Below are positions 8,484-17,476 of a stretch of 64,000 bases of DNA, one piece after another (position 1 is the first letter of the stretch; the number at the start of each line of letters is the position of its first letter). The notes under the pieces are model-generated. The model saw only the letters and a list, made by a program, of their open reading frames with translations, searched no databases and had not been told where the DNA came from. Location of the stretch: assembly GCF_004364555.1 (NCBI RefSeq), contig NZ_SOAM01000001.1, positions 1,302,001 through 1,366,000 of the forward strand. Direction: 5' to 3'. Position numbers and translations under genes: made by a program. Origin of the DNA: Amnibacterium kyonggiense (GTDB taxonomy: Bacteria > Actinomycetota > Actinomycetes > Actinomycetales > Microbacteriaceae).

Positions 8484-8842
8484 GCGCCGACCGGCCGACC
8501 GCCGGCCGGACGGTCGTGTCGGCGCGGGCGATCGAGAAGATCGTCCGCGCCGTCACCGCCCACGAGTTCGGCGTCGACGTGAAGAGCGTGGCCGCCGACC
8601 TGAACGACGAGGCGGGTCGCCTCGACCTGGCCGTCCGCACTCCGATCCGGGTGGTCTCCATCCGGCGGGCGCAGGACGACCCGCGTTCCATCGAGCGGTC
8701 CGGCGGCAGCGTCCTCGCCCGTGCGGGACGCAGCGAGCAGGCGATCGTCGACCAGGTCGGGTCCCTCACGGGGTCGACCGTGTCACGGCTCGCCGTCCGC
8801 CTCACCGGGGCGGAGATCAAGCAGGAGAGGAGGGTCCGATGA
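8480..8842 (+). CDS. Second Asp23/Gls24-family protein
   Basis: This 120-residue protein starts at GTG 8480, with a 4-bp overlap with the membrane gene before it. It has the Asp23 pattern: VSARAIEKIVRAVTAHEFGV, then RLDLAVRTPIRVVS, a charged linker (RRAQDDPRSIERSGG), a second helix (GRSEQAIVDQVGSLTGSTVS) and a final strand LAVRLTGAEIK. It is shorter and more divergent than the 7831 gene, and the two may form mixed assemblies (inference). Confidence 0.85.
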   Translation: MSADRPTAGRTVVSARAIEKIVRAVTAHEFGVDVKSVAADLNDEAGRLDLAVRTPIRVVSIRRAQDDPRSIERSGGSVLARAGRSEQAIVDQVGSLTGSTVSRLAVRLTGAEIKQERRVR

Positions 8843-9420
8843 CCACCGACGCGCGCCTCAAGCAGCACGTCGTCCGACGCGAGCTGCACTCGCCGAAGTC
8901 CGGGCTCGCCATCGTCCTCGCGCTGATCGCGATCGTCGCGCTGGCGTGGGTCGGCACCGAGTCGGTGCTCGCCGCGCTCGGCCGTCCGGCCCTGCTCCTG
9001 TCGCCGTCGGCGATGGCGGCGGGGGCCCGAGGGCTGCCGTCCCTGCAGCCGGGCGTGCTCATCGCGGTGGGCGCGGTCATCGCCGTCATCGGCCTGGTCC
9101 TCGTCATCGCGGCGCTGACGCCGGGTCGGCGCGGGCGCCACATCATCGGCGCCGGCAGCACGGCGGCGGTGGTGAACGACGAGGTCATCGGCTCGGCGCT
9201 CGTCCGCACCGCGTCCTCCGTGGCCGGCATCAGCCCGGATCGCGCGGTCGCGGAGGTCGGTCAGCGCAGCGCCACCATCCGGCTCACGCCGGTGTCGGGC
9301 GTCGCGCTCGACCGCGCCGCTGTGGAGCGGGCCGTCGCCGAGGCGGCGGACGGGCTCGGCGTCACGCCGGCCATCCGTACCCGTGTGGTCATCGACAAGA
9401 AGGGGAAGGTCGGCGGATGA
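8839..9420 (+). CDS. Membrane protein with C-terminal Asp23-like domain (DUF6286-like)
   Basis: This 193-residue protein is coupled by an ATGA overlap at 8839. It has a short basic N-terminus and two transmembrane helices (LAIVLALIAIVALAWVG at about 24-40 and LIAVGAVIAVIGLVLVIAAL at about 74-93). A cytosolic domain follows (VNDEVIGSALVRTASSVAG, then ATIRLTPVSG, then RAAVERAVAEAADGLG and TRVVIDKKG) that repeats the helix-strand-helix-strand order of Asp23. It probably anchors or caps the Asp23 assembly. The family label DUF6286 is from memory of similar actinobacterial clusters. Confidence 0.85.
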   Translation: MTTDARLKQHVVRRELHSPKSGLAIVLALIAIVALAWVGTESVLAALGRPALLLSPSAMAAGARGLPSLQPGVLIAVGAVIAVIGLVLVIAALTPGRRGRHIIGAGSTAAVVNDEVIGSALVRTASSVAGISPDRAVAEVGQRSATIRLTPVSGVALDRAAVERAVAEAADGLGVTPAIRTRVVIDKKGKVGG

Positions 9421-10013
9421 ACAGCACCAATCGCGGTCTGAACCGCTTCTTCATCCTGCTCGTCGGGCTGCTGCTCATCGCAGCGGGCGGGGCCGTCGCC
9501 GTGCTCGGCGCCGTTCCCGCGGTCGCCTCGCAGGCGAAGTCGATCGCACGGCAGCTCGCCTCGGGCGCGCAGCCGTGGGTCGCGGACCCGACCGTCGGGA
9601 AGGCGAGCCTGCTCGTGCTCGGCATCGCGCTCGTCGCGCTCGTGCTGATCGTCCTGCTGCTCGTCTTCATCGGCCGGCAGGGCCACGGCCGGTCGGCCGC
9701 GGCGCTCCGGCAGGGCGACGGCGCGATGAGCACCCGGGTCGACCTCGCGATCCCGAGGGCGCTGCTCGAGGAGCACCTCTCGGAGCGGGACGAGCTCGCA
9801 GGCCTCCGGATCTCGGCCTACGAGGTCCGCGGGACGCCGATGCTCAAGATCACGGCCCGGTGCCGACGCGGCGTCTCGCCCGCGGAGGTGTCGACCATGA
9901 TCGGCCGCGCCGTCGACGACCTCGAGCGGATCATCGGCACGGACGTCCCCACGTTCGTGCAGCTGACCGGCGGCTTCCGCGCCGGCAGCGCCATGCGGAG
10001 CCAGGTCGCCTGA
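9417..10013 (+). CDS. AmaP-like membrane anchor of the Asp23 operon
   Basis: This 198-residue protein starts at ATG 9417 inside the previous stop (ATGA). Two transmembrane helices (FFILLVGLLLIAAGGAVAVL at about 10-30 and ASLLVLGIALVALVLIVLLL at about 60-80) flank an extracytoplasmic loop of about 30 residues. The C-terminal soluble half (100-198) ends in THMIGRAVDDLERIIG-type helix and VPTFVQLTGGF. This is the topology of AmaP, the Asp23 anchor in Firmicutes. Last gene of the coupled run 7831-10013. Confidence 0.85.
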   Translation: MNSTNRGLNRFFILLVGLLLIAAGGAVAVLGAVPAVASQAKSIARQLASGAQPWVADPTVGKASLLVLGIALVALVLIVLLLVFIGRQGHGRSAAALRQGDGAMSTRVDLAIPRALLEEHLSERDELAGLRISAYEVRGTPMLKITARCRRGVSPAEVSTMIGRAVDDLERIIGTDVPTFVQLTGGFRAGSAMRSQVA

Positions 10014-10072
10014 CCTGGCCGAACCGGCCGGGTCGCCCGACCCGGTCCTGACAACAGTAAGGAGCACGTGCC

Positions 10073-10243
10073 ATGGCACTGGACGACAAGATCAAGAACG
10101 CTGCGGAGAACGTGGTCGGCAAGGCCAAGGAGGCCGTCGGCAAGGCGACCGACAACGAGCGCCTCGAGGCGGAGGGCAAGGCCGACCAGACCGAGGCGAA
10201 GGTGAAGAAGACCGGCGAGGACGTCAAGGACGTCTTCCGCTGA
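10073..10243 (+). CDS. CsbD-family stress protein
   Basis: This 56-residue, highly charged, helical protein has the CsbD pattern MALDDKIKNAAENVVGKAKE, then AVGKATDNERLEAEGKADQ and KKTGEDVKDVFR. AAGGAGCACGTGCC precedes the ATG, giving a clear ribosome-binding site. CsbD proteins are general-stress-induced and otherwise uncharacterised. Its place at the end of the Asp23 block, just before a strong terminator, suggests that it is co-regulated with it. Confidence 0.92.
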   Translation: MALDDKIKNAAENVVGKAKEAVGKATDNERLEAEGKADQTEAKVKKTGEDVKDVFR

Positions 10244-10258
10244 TCCGCTGAGCACCAC

Positions 10259-10297
10259 GAAGGGCCCCGCCCGGGCATCGCCCGGGCGGGGCCCTTC
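10259..10297 (+). terminator. Strong intrinsic terminator closing the Asp23/CsbD block
   Basis: An 18-bp perfect stem has arms 10259-10276 (GAAGGGCCCCGCCCGGGC) and 10280-10297 with a 3-nt loop (ATC). It is followed by GTCGTC rather than a T-run, as is common in high-GC actinobacteria. Confidence 0.85.
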
Positions 10298-10390
10298 GTC
10301 GTCCCCGCTGCGCCGCGCAGGTGTCGCGGCTCCGGCGGGCGTCCGGCGCGCCGCCCCCGGGAGGCGGCGAAGCGGTGCGGTCGAACCGCC

Positions 10391-11119
10391 TCAGAAGGCG
10401 CCGTTGTCGTGGGGGAGGGTCGCGGGCACGGGCACCACGAGGCCCCAGTGCTCGACGATGCGGCCGCCCTCGACGCGCCACAGGTCGTTGACGATCAGCG
10501 GTGCCGCGTCGCCGCCCTCCGACCGGGTGAAGACGAGGTCGCCCTCCGCGATCACCTGGTGGACGACGCGGTACCGGATCGGCGTGCCGTCCGCGCCTCG
10601 CGGCCGGTCGACGGGGGCGCCGCCGCGTGCGTGGTCGACGGAGGCGTCCCCGACGAACCGCGCGGCCGCGCCAGCGCCGTCGCGGAGCACGACCTCCGCC
10701 CACTCGCGGACGAGTGCCCGGTTCGCGTCGCTCTGCTCGAGCTCCGCCGGGGCGGTCGGGCCCTCGACCGGAGCGCGGTCGTCCGGCCCCGCTCCGCCGA
10801 GGGGGCCGAGCGCGTCCCAGTGCTCGACGATGCGCCCGTTACGGACCCGCCACACGTCGAAGCCGACCACCGGGGCAGGGCCGTACCCGCGGTAGAGCCC
10901 GTGCGTGACGACGAGGTCGCCGTCGGCGACCACGCGGAGGAGCTCGTAGCCGAAGCCGGGCGGGAGGTGGTCGAGCAGCGCGCGCACGCCGGCGAGGCCG
11001 TCGACGCCGAGTGCCGAGTGCTGACGGTAGACGGGGCCGAAGAGGTCGTCGATCACGCCCGGGTCGCGGTCGCCGAAGAGTCGGTGGAGCGCGGTGGTGA
11101 CGGTGGTCGCTGAGGTCAT
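10391..11119 (-). CDS. Tandem NTF2/SnoaL-like protein
   Basis: This 242-residue protein consists of two copies of the SnoaL-like (NTF2 fold) domain. The repeat is visible as VIDDLFGPVYRQHSALG with DVWRVRNGRIVEHWDALG in copy one (about 1-110), and VREWAEVVLRDGAG with DLWRVEGGRIVEHWGLV in copy two (about 130-240). Each copy carries the GDLVVTHG/GDLVFTRS strand. Such proteins bind small hydrophobic ligands, and the reaction here is unknown. ATG 11119 overlaps the stop of the upstream quinone reductase gene (ATGA), so the two are one operon. Confidence 0.87.
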   Translation of the reverse strand: MTSATTVTTALHRLFGDRDPGVIDDLFGPVYRQHSALGVDGLAGVRALLDHLPPGFGYELLRVVADGDLVVTHGLYRGYGPAPVVGFDVWRVRNGRIVEHWDALGPLGGAGPDDRAPVEGPTAPAELEQSDANRALVREWAEVVLRDGAGAAARFVGDASVDHARGGAPVDRPRGADGTPIRYRVVHQVIAEGDLVFTRSEGGDAAPLIVNDLWRVEGGRIVEHWGLVVPVPATLPHDNGAF

Positions 11120-12075
11120 GGTGCTGCCTGCCTGTCGGTGTCGAGGGGATCGGCGTCGTCCGGGACGAGGACGACCTTCCCGGGGCCGTGCGCGGCCGCG
11201 TGCGCCGCGGCGGCGTCCCGGAACGGGTGGACGGCGGCGACGACGGGCCGGAGCGCACCCGCCGCGACGAGGTCGACCAGCGCGCTGAGGCCCAGCCGGT
11301 CGGACTCCACGAACAGACCCGTCGCGCGCACGCCGCGCTCGCGCGCGCCGTCGGCGAGCTCGGCGAGGCGCTGTGGGAGGGTCGTGACGTACACGCCTCC
11401 CTGGCGCAGCACGCGGATCCCGCGGGCGGGGTCGCCGCCGACCGTGTCGAACACGACGTCGAGCCCGGTCAGCGCCTCGCTCCAGTCGATCGAGCGGCGA
11501 TCGAGCACCTCGGCCGCACCGAGCGCCCGGACGAGCGCCTCGTTCGTCCCCGAAGCGACCGCGATGACGTGGGCGCCGCGGGCGGCGGCGATCTGCACGG
11601 CCAGGTGGCCGACCCCGCCCGCGCCGCCGACGACGAGCACGCGGTCCCCGGGGGAGACGTCCGCCGTCTCCACGAGCGCCTGCCACGCCGTCAGGCCCGC
11701 GAGCGGCAGGGCGGCGGCCTCCACGTGCGACAGCCCGTCCGGCCGGCGCACGAACGCGCGGGCCGGACCGACGGCGAACTCCGCGTACGCGCCCGCGCCG
11801 CGGGGGAACGGCAGCAGGCCGAAGACCTCGTCGCCCGGCCGCACCACGGTGACACCCGGACCGACGGCGGCGACGACGCCCGAGACGTCCCAGCCGAGCA
11901 CGAACGGCGGCCGGCCGCTGAAGACGCCCGTGCGGCGGTTCATCTCGTCCGCCGGGTTCACCGCGGCGGCGTGGACCCGGACGAGGATCTCGCCGATCGA
12001 CGGAGCGGGCCGGTCGATCTCCGCGAGGTGGAGGACCTCCGGGCCGCCGAGCTCGTCCTGGGTGATGGCGGTCAT
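11116..12075 (-). CDS. Zinc-independent MDR-family quinone/NADP oxidoreductase
   Basis: This 319-residue medium-chain reductase has an N-terminal GroES-like domain (PAPSIGEILVRVHAAAVNP, then FVLGWDVSGVVAAVGPGV) and a Rossmann NADP site (VLVVGGAGGVGHLAVQIA). It ends with the family's GPGKVVLV strand. The catalytic and structural zinc cysteines of alcohol dehydrogenases are absent, as in quinone reductases. ATG 12075 begins the conserved part; the open frame up to 12135 runs into the divergent promoter region. It is divergent from a GlxA/AraC regulator by 79 bp, the usual layout of a regulator and its target. Confidence 0.9.
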   Translation of the reverse strand: MTAITQDELGGPEVLHLAEIDRPAPSIGEILVRVHAAAVNPADEMNRRTGVFSGRPPFVLGWDVSGVVAAVGPGVTVVRPGDEVFGLLPFPRGAGAYAEFAVGPARAFVRRPDGLSHVEAAALPLAGLTAWQALVETADVSPGDRVLVVGGAGGVGHLAVQIAAARGAHVIAVASGTNEALVRALGAAEVLDRRSIDWSEALTGLDVVFDTVGGDPARGIRVLRQGGVYVTTLPQRLAELADGARERGVRATGLFVESDRLGLSALVDLVAAGALRPVVAAVHPFRDAAAAHAAAHGPGKVVLVPDDADPLDTDRQAAP

Positions 12076-12142
12076 CGTGGGCACGACGTCGACGCTAGGG
12101 AGCGGGAGGTCGCACGCCCACGTCCGAATCGTCACCTTTCGA

Positions 12143-12148
12143 TACGAT
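12143..12148 (+). promoter_or_regulatory. -10 element TACGAT of the GlxA gene (leaderless)
   Basis: TACGAT stands 6 nt before ATG 12155 and there is no Shine-Dalgarno sequence. The spacing puts the transcription start at or next to the start codon. Confidence 0.6.
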
Positions 12149-12154
12149 CACGCC

Positions 12155-13126
12155 ATGCCGTCGGACCGCCCGCACCGCGTCGTCGTCCTCGCGCAGGACG
12201 GCGCGTACCCCTTCGAGCTCGGCATACCGGCACGGGTGTTCGGCGCGACCGACGGCCTCTACGAGGTGCTGCTCTGCACGCCGACCGGCGGGCCGATCGA
12301 GACCAACGCCGGATTCGCCGTCACGCCGTCCACGGGAAGCGAGGTCCTCGCGACCGCCGACACCGTGATCGTCGCCCCCGTCGACCCGTGGCGACTGCGT
12401 CCCGAGCTGTCGGCGGAGACGGCGGCGGCGCTCGACCTGGTGCGGTCCGACGCCCGTCTCGTGTCGATCTGCACGGGCGGCTTCACCCTCGCGGCCGCGG
12501 GCCGGCTGGCCGGTCGCACCGCCGCGACGCACTGGCAGTGCGCTCCGCTGTTCCGCTCCTGGTTCCCGGACATCGAGCTCGACGAGCACGTGCTCTTCAC
12601 GGGTGACGCGACGGTCATGACCTCCGCGGGGGCCGCGTCGGGCATCGACCTCTGCCTGCACCTGATCCGGGTCGACCACGGCGTCGAGGTCGCCACGACC
12701 GCCGCCCGCCGCTGCGTCGTCGCACCGCACCGGGAGGGCGGCCAGGCGCAGTTCATCGAGCGGCCCGTGCCGGACGCGCCCGACCTCTCCACCTCGCCCA
12801 CGCGCGAGTGGGCGCTCGCGCGGCTCGCGGAGCCGCTCACGATCGAGCGGATGGCGCAGCACGCGCACATGAGCGCCCGGACGTTCGTCCGCCGCTTCCG
12901 CGCCGACACCGGTCTCGCGCCCGGGCAGTGGGTGACGCAGCAGCGGCTCGCGGCGGCGCGCAGCCTGCTCGAGACGACGGACCTCCCGATCGACGAGGTC
13001 GCGACCGCCGTGGGGTATGCGACGGCGACGTCGCTGCGGCGGCATCTCGCGGCTCGCCTGGGGACGTCGCCGTCGAGCTACCGCACCGCGTACCGCGGCC
13101 GGGAGGACGTGCTCGCCGGCGTGTGA
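12155..13126 (+). CDS. GlxA-family transcriptional regulator (DJ-1/PfpI + AraC HTH)
   Basis: This 323-residue regulator has an N-terminal DJ-1/PfpI-like domain (VVVLAQDGAYPFELG at the start, and RLVSICTGGFTLAAAG with the nucleophile-elbow Cys). The C-terminal AraC-type double helix-turn-helix follows (LTIERMAQHAHMSARTFVRR, then IDEVATAVGYATATSLRRH). Family members act as activators or repressors of neighbouring genes, and some sense metabolites through the DJ-1 domain. It is divergent from the quinone reductase/NTF2-like operon, its likely target (inference from layout). Confidence 0.92.
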   Translation: MPSDRPHRVVVLAQDGAYPFELGIPARVFGATDGLYEVLLCTPTGGPIETNAGFAVTPSTGSEVLATADTVIVAPVDPWRLRPELSAETAAALDLVRSDARLVSICTGGFTLAAAGRLAGRTAATHWQCAPLFRSWFPDIELDEHVLFTGDATVMTSAGAASGIDLCLHLIRVDHGVEVATTAARRCVVAPHREGGQAQFIERPVPDAPDLSTSPTREWALARLAEPLTIERMAQHAHMSARTFVRRFRADTGLAPGQWVTQQRLAAARSLLETTDLPIDEVATAVGYATATSLRRHLAARLGTSPSSYRTAYRGREDVLAGV

Positions 13127-13284
13127 CGGGTCCGCCTCCGCCGAAGCGCGCTGCCTCCCGCTGCTCGGGCGCGGACTCGCCACGAGACGCCCTTCGCGCA
13201 GCCCGGAACGGGCACGACGTCGCAGGTCCGCGCCGGAGCGCACGCTCGACCGGGCGCTCAGGGAGCCGGTGCGAGCCTGACGGG

Positions 13285-14136
13285 ATGCACGTCGTCATCA
13301 CCGGAGCAACCGGTCTCATCGGATCCGCCGTCGTCCCGCAGCTCGTCGCCCGGGGCGATCGGGTCACCGCCCTCGTCCGCAGCGCGGAGTCCGTCCAGAA
13401 GGTCCAGTCCGCAGGAGCAGCGGGCGCGCTCATCGACTTCGGGGACCGCTCCGCCATCGCGGACGCGTTCGCGGAGGGCGACGCCGTCATCCACCTCGCC
13501 GCGGCGGGCGACGACGCCGAGGCGTTCGACCGCCGCGTCGCCGAGGCGGCGATCCAGGCCCTCGGCGGGACCGGGAAGCCCTACGCCCACACCGGCGGCG
13601 TCTGGGTCTACGGCTCCGGCGACGACCTGACGGAGGAGACCCCGTACGACGCCCCGGCGATCACCCGGTGGCGGCTCGCCGTGATCGGGTCGCTCGAGGC
13701 GGCGGATCTGGCCCTCACCGTCCTCCATCCCGGGATCGTCTACGGCGACGGGGGCTCGGGCATCCCGCAGCTGCTCGGCGGGCAGCCGCGCACGGACGAC
13801 GGCGCCCTGACGACGCTCGGCCGCGGTGAGCAGCACTGGACCACCGTCCACGTCGACGACCTCGCCGCGCTCTACGTCGCGGTGGTCGCCTCCGGCACCG
13901 GTCACGGCGCCGTCCTCGGCGTGAGCGGCGTGAACCCGTCGGTCGCGGACCTGTCCAGCGTGATCGCCGGCGATGCGGGCGTGATCGGCGAGGACCCGGT
14001 GGCGACGAGGGCGCGCCTCGGCGACGGGTTCGCGGAGGCGCTCCTCCTCGACCAGCAGGCGTCCGGCGCGAAGGCGCGCGGCATCGGCGGCTGGACGCCG
14101 ACGCGGCCGACCCTCGCGGAGGAGCTCGGCCGGTAG
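13285..14136 (+). CDS. NAD(P)-dependent epimerase/dehydratase-like (extended SDR) protein
   Basis: This 283-residue protein has the Rossmann motif ITGATGLIGSAVV at its very N-terminus and VIHLAAAGDDAEAF at the end of the fourth strand. The canonical YxxxK is not obvious; KPYAHTGGVWVYG occupies that region, so it may be an atypical short-chain reductase related to NmrA/UbiA-type SDRs. A substrate-site stretch VLHPGIVYGDGGSG follows. The start at ATG 13285 fits the motif position. The 158 bp before it show no clear signal. The function is unassigned. Confidence 0.88.
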   Translation: MHVVITGATGLIGSAVVPQLVARGDRVTALVRSAESVQKVQSAGAAGALIDFGDRSAIADAFAEGDAVIHLAAAGDDAEAFDRRVAEAAIQALGGTGKPYAHTGGVWVYGSGDDLTEETPYDAPAITRWRLAVIGSLEAADLALTVLHPGIVYGDGGSGIPQLLGGQPRTDDGALTTLGRGEQHWTTVHVDDLAALYVAVVASGTGHGAVLGVSGVNPSVADLSSVIAGDAGVIGEDPVATRARLGDGFAEALLLDQQASGAKARGIGGWTPTRPTLAEELGR

Positions 14137-14142
14137 GCGGCA

Positions 14143-14179
14143 CGGCCCACCGGACGCGCGATGCGCACCCGGCGGGCCG
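14143..14179. terminator. Hairpin between convergent epimerase and hydrolase genes
   Basis: CGGCCCACCGG (14143-14153) pairs with CCGGCGGGCCG (14169-14179) with one mismatch across a 15-nt loop. It is placed between two convergent stop codons. Confidence 0.6.
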
Positions 14180-14186
14180 CGTCACC

Positions 14187-15011
14187 TCAGGACTGCAGCC
14201 AGGCGAGCAGGTCCGCGTTGATCGTCTCGGCCTGCGTCGTCGGCATGCCGTGCGGGAATCCCGGGTAGGCCTTCAGCGTGCCGTTCTGCACGAGCTTCAC
14301 GGATAGCGCGCCGGCGTCCTCGAACGGAACGATCTGGTCGTCCTCGCCGTGCATGACGAGCGTCGGAACCGAGATCTTCTTCAGGTCCTCGGTGAAGTCC
14401 GTCTGCGAGAACGCGACGATCCCGTCGTAGTGCGCTTTCGCACCGCCCATCATCCCCTGGCGCCACCAGTTCTCGATGATCGCCTCGGACGGCTCCGCGC
14501 CCGGCCGGTTGAACCCGTAGAACGGGCCGGAGGGCAGCGCGCGGTAGAAGTTCGAGCGGTTCGCCGCGAGCTGCGCCTGGAGGTCGTCGAAGACCGACTT
14601 GGGCAGGCCCCCGGGATTGCTCTCCGTCTGCACCATGATCGGCGGCACCGCGCTGATCAGGACGGCGCGTGCGACGCGGTCCTCGCCGTAGGTCGCGATG
14701 TAGTGCGCGACCTCGCCGCCGCCGGTCGAGTGGCCGACATGGACGGCGTCCCGGAGGTCGAGGTGCTCGACGACCGCGCGGAGATCCGCCGCGTAGTGGT
14801 CCATGTCGTGCCCGTCGCTCACCTGGGTCGACCGGCCGTGGCCGCGGCGGTCGGCGGCGACGACGCGGTAGCCCTTCGACAGGAAGAACAGCATCTGCGT
14901 GTCCCAGTCGTCGGACGACAACGGCCAGCCGTGACTGAACACGATCGGCTGGCCCGAACCCCAGTCCTTATAGAAGATCTCGACGCCATCACTGGTCTGC
15001 ACGGTGGGCAT
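14187..15011 (-). CDS. Alpha/beta hydrolase, non-heme chloroperoxidase type
   Basis: This 274-residue alpha/beta-hydrolase has the oxyanion-hole region [12 protein letters not shown], the arginine-rich turn [10 protein letters not shown], the nucleophile elbow GHSTGGGEV (Ser), the acid in [10 protein letters not shown] and the catalytic His in PGFPHGM. These are the marks of the cofactor-free haloperoxidase/esterase group. AGGAG lies 7 nt before ATG 15011. No signal peptide is seen, so it is cytosolic. The natural substrate is unknown; family members hydrolyse esters or make peracids. Confidence 0.93.
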   Translation of the reverse strand: MPTVQTSDGVEIFYKDWGSGQPIVFSHGWPLSSDDWDTQMLFFLSKGYRVVAADRRGHGRSTQVSDGHDMDHYAADLRAVVEHLDLRDAVHVGHSTGGGEVAHYIATYGEDRVARAVLISAVPPIMVQTESNPGGLPKSVFDDLQAQLAANRSNFYRALPSGPFYGFNRPGAEPSEAIIENWWRQGMMGGAKAHYDGIVAFSQTDFTEDLKKISVPTLVMHGEDDQIVPFEDAGALSVKLVQNGTLKAYPGFPHGMPTTQAETINADLLAWLQS

Positions 15012-15193
15012 GCGCGTACTCCTGTCTTCGAGGAAGCCGGGTCGTCGGTCGACGACCCGGTGCGTCCGAGTGTTCCGCGTCCACCTTTCGTGCAGATGAC
15101 GAGATCGTTCGGCTGCGTGCCCTCCGTCGCCGACCCGTCGAGTTTCGTAGTCGTGTTCGAACCTCTGTCGGTGGGGCGTGGTGGGATGCGAGC

Positions 15194-16528
15194 ATGTCGG
15201 AACCCACTGATGGAGGCGGCGACCCACCGCCGGAGAACCCGTTCGCCCAGTTGGACGCGCGCGAGGAGCTGTTCACGAAGTCGTTGCAGCACGCGGACCG
15301 GATGGTGAACATGGCTGCCGCGGTGCGGCTGCGGCTGATGCTCGCCGGGTTCGACGGGATGCTCCTCGAGGAGCAGGAACAGACCGGTCAGGTCCCGCGT
15401 CCGGATGATCCGGTGGTGTCGGGGTTCCTGCTGCATCAGGCGAACGAGCTCCGGCTCACGCGCTTCGCGATCCAACGCCGGCTGGACGCGGCGCGGGTGC
15501 TGCGGGATTCGCTGCCGAAGACGTGGGCGGTGTTCGAGGCCGGCCTGGCGTCGGAGGACGCCGTCGTGACCGCGGGGACCCTGGCGGTCGGGCTCCGAGC
15601 CGAGCACTTCCCGGTGTTCGATGCGAAGGCGGCGGGACTGGTGCAGGCGGAGCGGGCGACGGCGGTCGAGCGGCAGCTGGCGGACCTCCGGGACGAACTC
15701 GAACCGGAGCTGACGACCGAGCAGCACGTCGAGGCGACCAACCGGCGGACGGTGCGGGCGCGGGCGACCAGGGATGGGCAGGGGGTGCTGGAGATCCACT
15801 CGACCGCGGTCGACATCGCTGCCGCGTACGACCGGATCCGCAAGCACGCCGTGACCGCGCACGGGCGGGAGGGCGAGTGCCGCACCCTGGGCGCGTTGAT
15901 GGCCGACCTCGCCATCGACGCGGTCCTGACCGGGACCATGCGCAGCACGGGTGAGGGTGGCCCGTCGTACCCGTTCGAGCGCCTCGGCGAGACCGGCGAG
16001 CCCGGCGACAGCACCCGGAAGCTGATCGACGCGACGATCACCGTCCTGATCCCGGCCGACACCGCCATCGGTGCGGGCGACGCGCCGGCGACGGTCGCCG
16101 GGATGGGATCGATCGACGCCGAGACCGCCCGCACCATCGTCACGCACACCCAGACGTGGACTCGCGCGGTGGTGGATCCGGTGGATGACGTGATCCTGCA
16201 GTTCGATTCGCACGAGCGGTACATCCCGGCCGGGCTGAAGCGGCTCCTGCACCTCCGGCAACCCACCTGCGGGTGCGGGTGCGGCCTGCCCGCGCACCGA
16301 GCGGACATCGATCATGTGCAGCGGTTCGAGCACGACGGCCGGACCCGGCACCAGAACCTCCAGGTCCTCTGCCGGCGAAGTCACCTCGCCAAAGACGCCG
16401 GGTTCGCCGACGTGGTGATCGGCGAGGACGGGGTGCCGCAATGGCGGAACAAATGGGGCGGGGTCCAGAAGATGAAGACCGCCTTCCGCATCCGCACCAT
16501 CGACCAGTCGGACAACACCCCCTTCTGA
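15194..16528 (+). CDS. DUF222 / HNH endonuclease domain protein (13E12-repeat family)
   Basis: This 444-residue protein has the typical layout of the actinobacterial DUF222 family. A long helical DUF222 domain (about 20-330) includes [20 protein letters not shown]-terminal HNH module (about 355-425) has paired cysteines (TCGCGC), [20 protein letters not shown] and CRRSHLAKD. Several copies per genome are usual in Microbacteriaceae and mycobacteria. Nuclease activity is assumed from the HNH motif, and the biological role is unknown. It is one of the few genes here with slightly lower GC in third positions, consistent with a mobile or repeated family. Confidence 0.93.
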   Translation: MSEPTDGGGDPPPENPFAQLDAREELFTKSLQHADRMVNMAAAVRLRLMLAGFDGMLLEEQEQTGQVPRPDDPVVSGFLLHQANELRLTRFAIQRRLDAARVLRDSLPKTWAVFEAGLASEDAVVTAGTLAVGLRAEHFPVFDAKAAGLVQAERATAVERQLADLRDELEPELTTEQHVEATNRRTVRARATRDGQGVLEIHSTAVDIAAAYDRIRKHAVTAHGREGECRTLGALMADLAIDAVLTGTMRSTGEGGPSYPFERLGETGEPGDSTRKLIDATITVLIPADTAIGAGDAPATVAGMGSIDAETARTIVTHTQTWTRAVVDPVDDVILQFDSHERYIPAGLKRLLHLRQPTCGCGCGLPAHRADIDHVQRFEHDGRTRHQNLQVLCRRSHLAKDAGFADVVIGEDGVPQWRNKWGGVQKMKTAFRIRTIDQSDNTPF

Positions 16529-16576
16529 CGCGGGCGTCGCCGACGGGCGTCCAGACGGCGGGCGCATCATCGGCGC

Positions 16577-17464
16577 ATGAGCCAGTACGAGAAGCGTGAT
16601 CCGCGGACCCTGTACCCCGCACCGCCGTTCCCGAAGCAGGAGCAGTCGCTGCCGGGCGCCGCTTGGAAGATGGATCCTGAGCCCGACCACGGCGAGCAGA
16701 GCTACGTGGGCAAGGACCGTCTGACGGGCTTCCGCGGCATCGTCACCGGAGCGGACTCCGGGATCGGGCGCGCCGCGGCGATCGGCCTCGCCCGCGAGGG
16801 CGCCGACCTCGTCCTGTCCTACCTCCCGGACGAGCAGGAGGACGCCGAAGCCGTCCGCGATCTGCTGGAGGGCGAAGGGCGCCGAGCGGTGCTCTTCCCG
16901 GGCGACATCAGCGACGAGCAGTACTGCAAGGACCTCGTGCAGAAGGCCGTCGACGAGCTGGGCGGTCTCGACACGCTCGTCATGGTCGCCGGCCGGATGG
17001 ACAGCAACGACGACATCCTCACGCTCGAGACCGCCGCGTTCGACTCGACGTTCAAGACCAACATCTACTCGCTGTTCTGGCTGACGAAGGCCGCGGTGCC
17101 GCACCTGGAGCCGGGGTCCACGATCGTCACCACGAGCTCGACGCAGGCGTCCTCGCCGTCGCCGGACAAGATCGACTACGCGGTGTCGAAGGGCGCGATC
17201 AAGCTGTTCACGCAGGCGCTCGCGCAGCAGCTCGCGCCGAAGGGCATCCGGGTCAACTCGGTCGCGCCCGGTCCGGTGTGGACGCCCCTGCAGCCGGGCT
17301 CGGACGACGCCGAGACCGTGTCCTCCTTCGGGGAGGACTCGCCCCTCGGGCGCCCCGGCCAGCCCGCGGAGCTCGCGGCGGCCTACGTCCATCTGGTGAG
17401 CCCCGAATCGAGCTACCAGACCGGATCGGTCATCTCCGTGGCGGGCGGCATGCCCGTCTTCTGA
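16577..17464 (+). CDS. SDR-family oxidoreductase (YghA/GsiB-type glucose-dehydrogenase-like)
   Basis: This 295-residue classical SDR has an N-terminal extension of about 45 residues typical of the YghA/YhdF subgroup (PAPPFPKQEQSLPGAAWKMD). The nucleotide site is VTGADSGIGRAAAIGLA, the Asn motif region is VMVAGRM, the catalytic Ser is in TTSSTQA and YxxxK is in DYAVSKGAIK. PGPVWTPL is the usual substrate-loop start. Members are often stress-induced and act on sugar alcohols or aldehydes. The substrate here is not known. Confidence 0.93.
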   Translation: MSQYEKRDPRTLYPAPPFPKQEQSLPGAAWKMDPEPDHGEQSYVGKDRLTGFRGIVTGADSGIGRAAAIGLAREGADLVLSYLPDEQEDAEAVRDLLEGEGRRAVLFPGDISDEQYCKDLVQKAVDELGGLDTLVMVAGRMDSNDDILTLETAAFDSTFKTNIYSLFWLTKAAVPHLEPGSTIVTTSSTQASSPSPDKIDYAVSKGAIKLFTQALAQQLAPKGIRVNSVAPGPVWTPLQPGSDDAETVSSFGEDSPLGRPGQPAELAAAYVHLVSPESSYQTGSVISVAGGMPVF

Positions 17465-17476
17465 GCCCTCGCAGCG

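Noticed and set aside
13127-13284. Small gene between the GlxA and epimerase genes
   Set aside because: No start with SD or promoter spacing and no coherent protein; left as a non-coding spacer.
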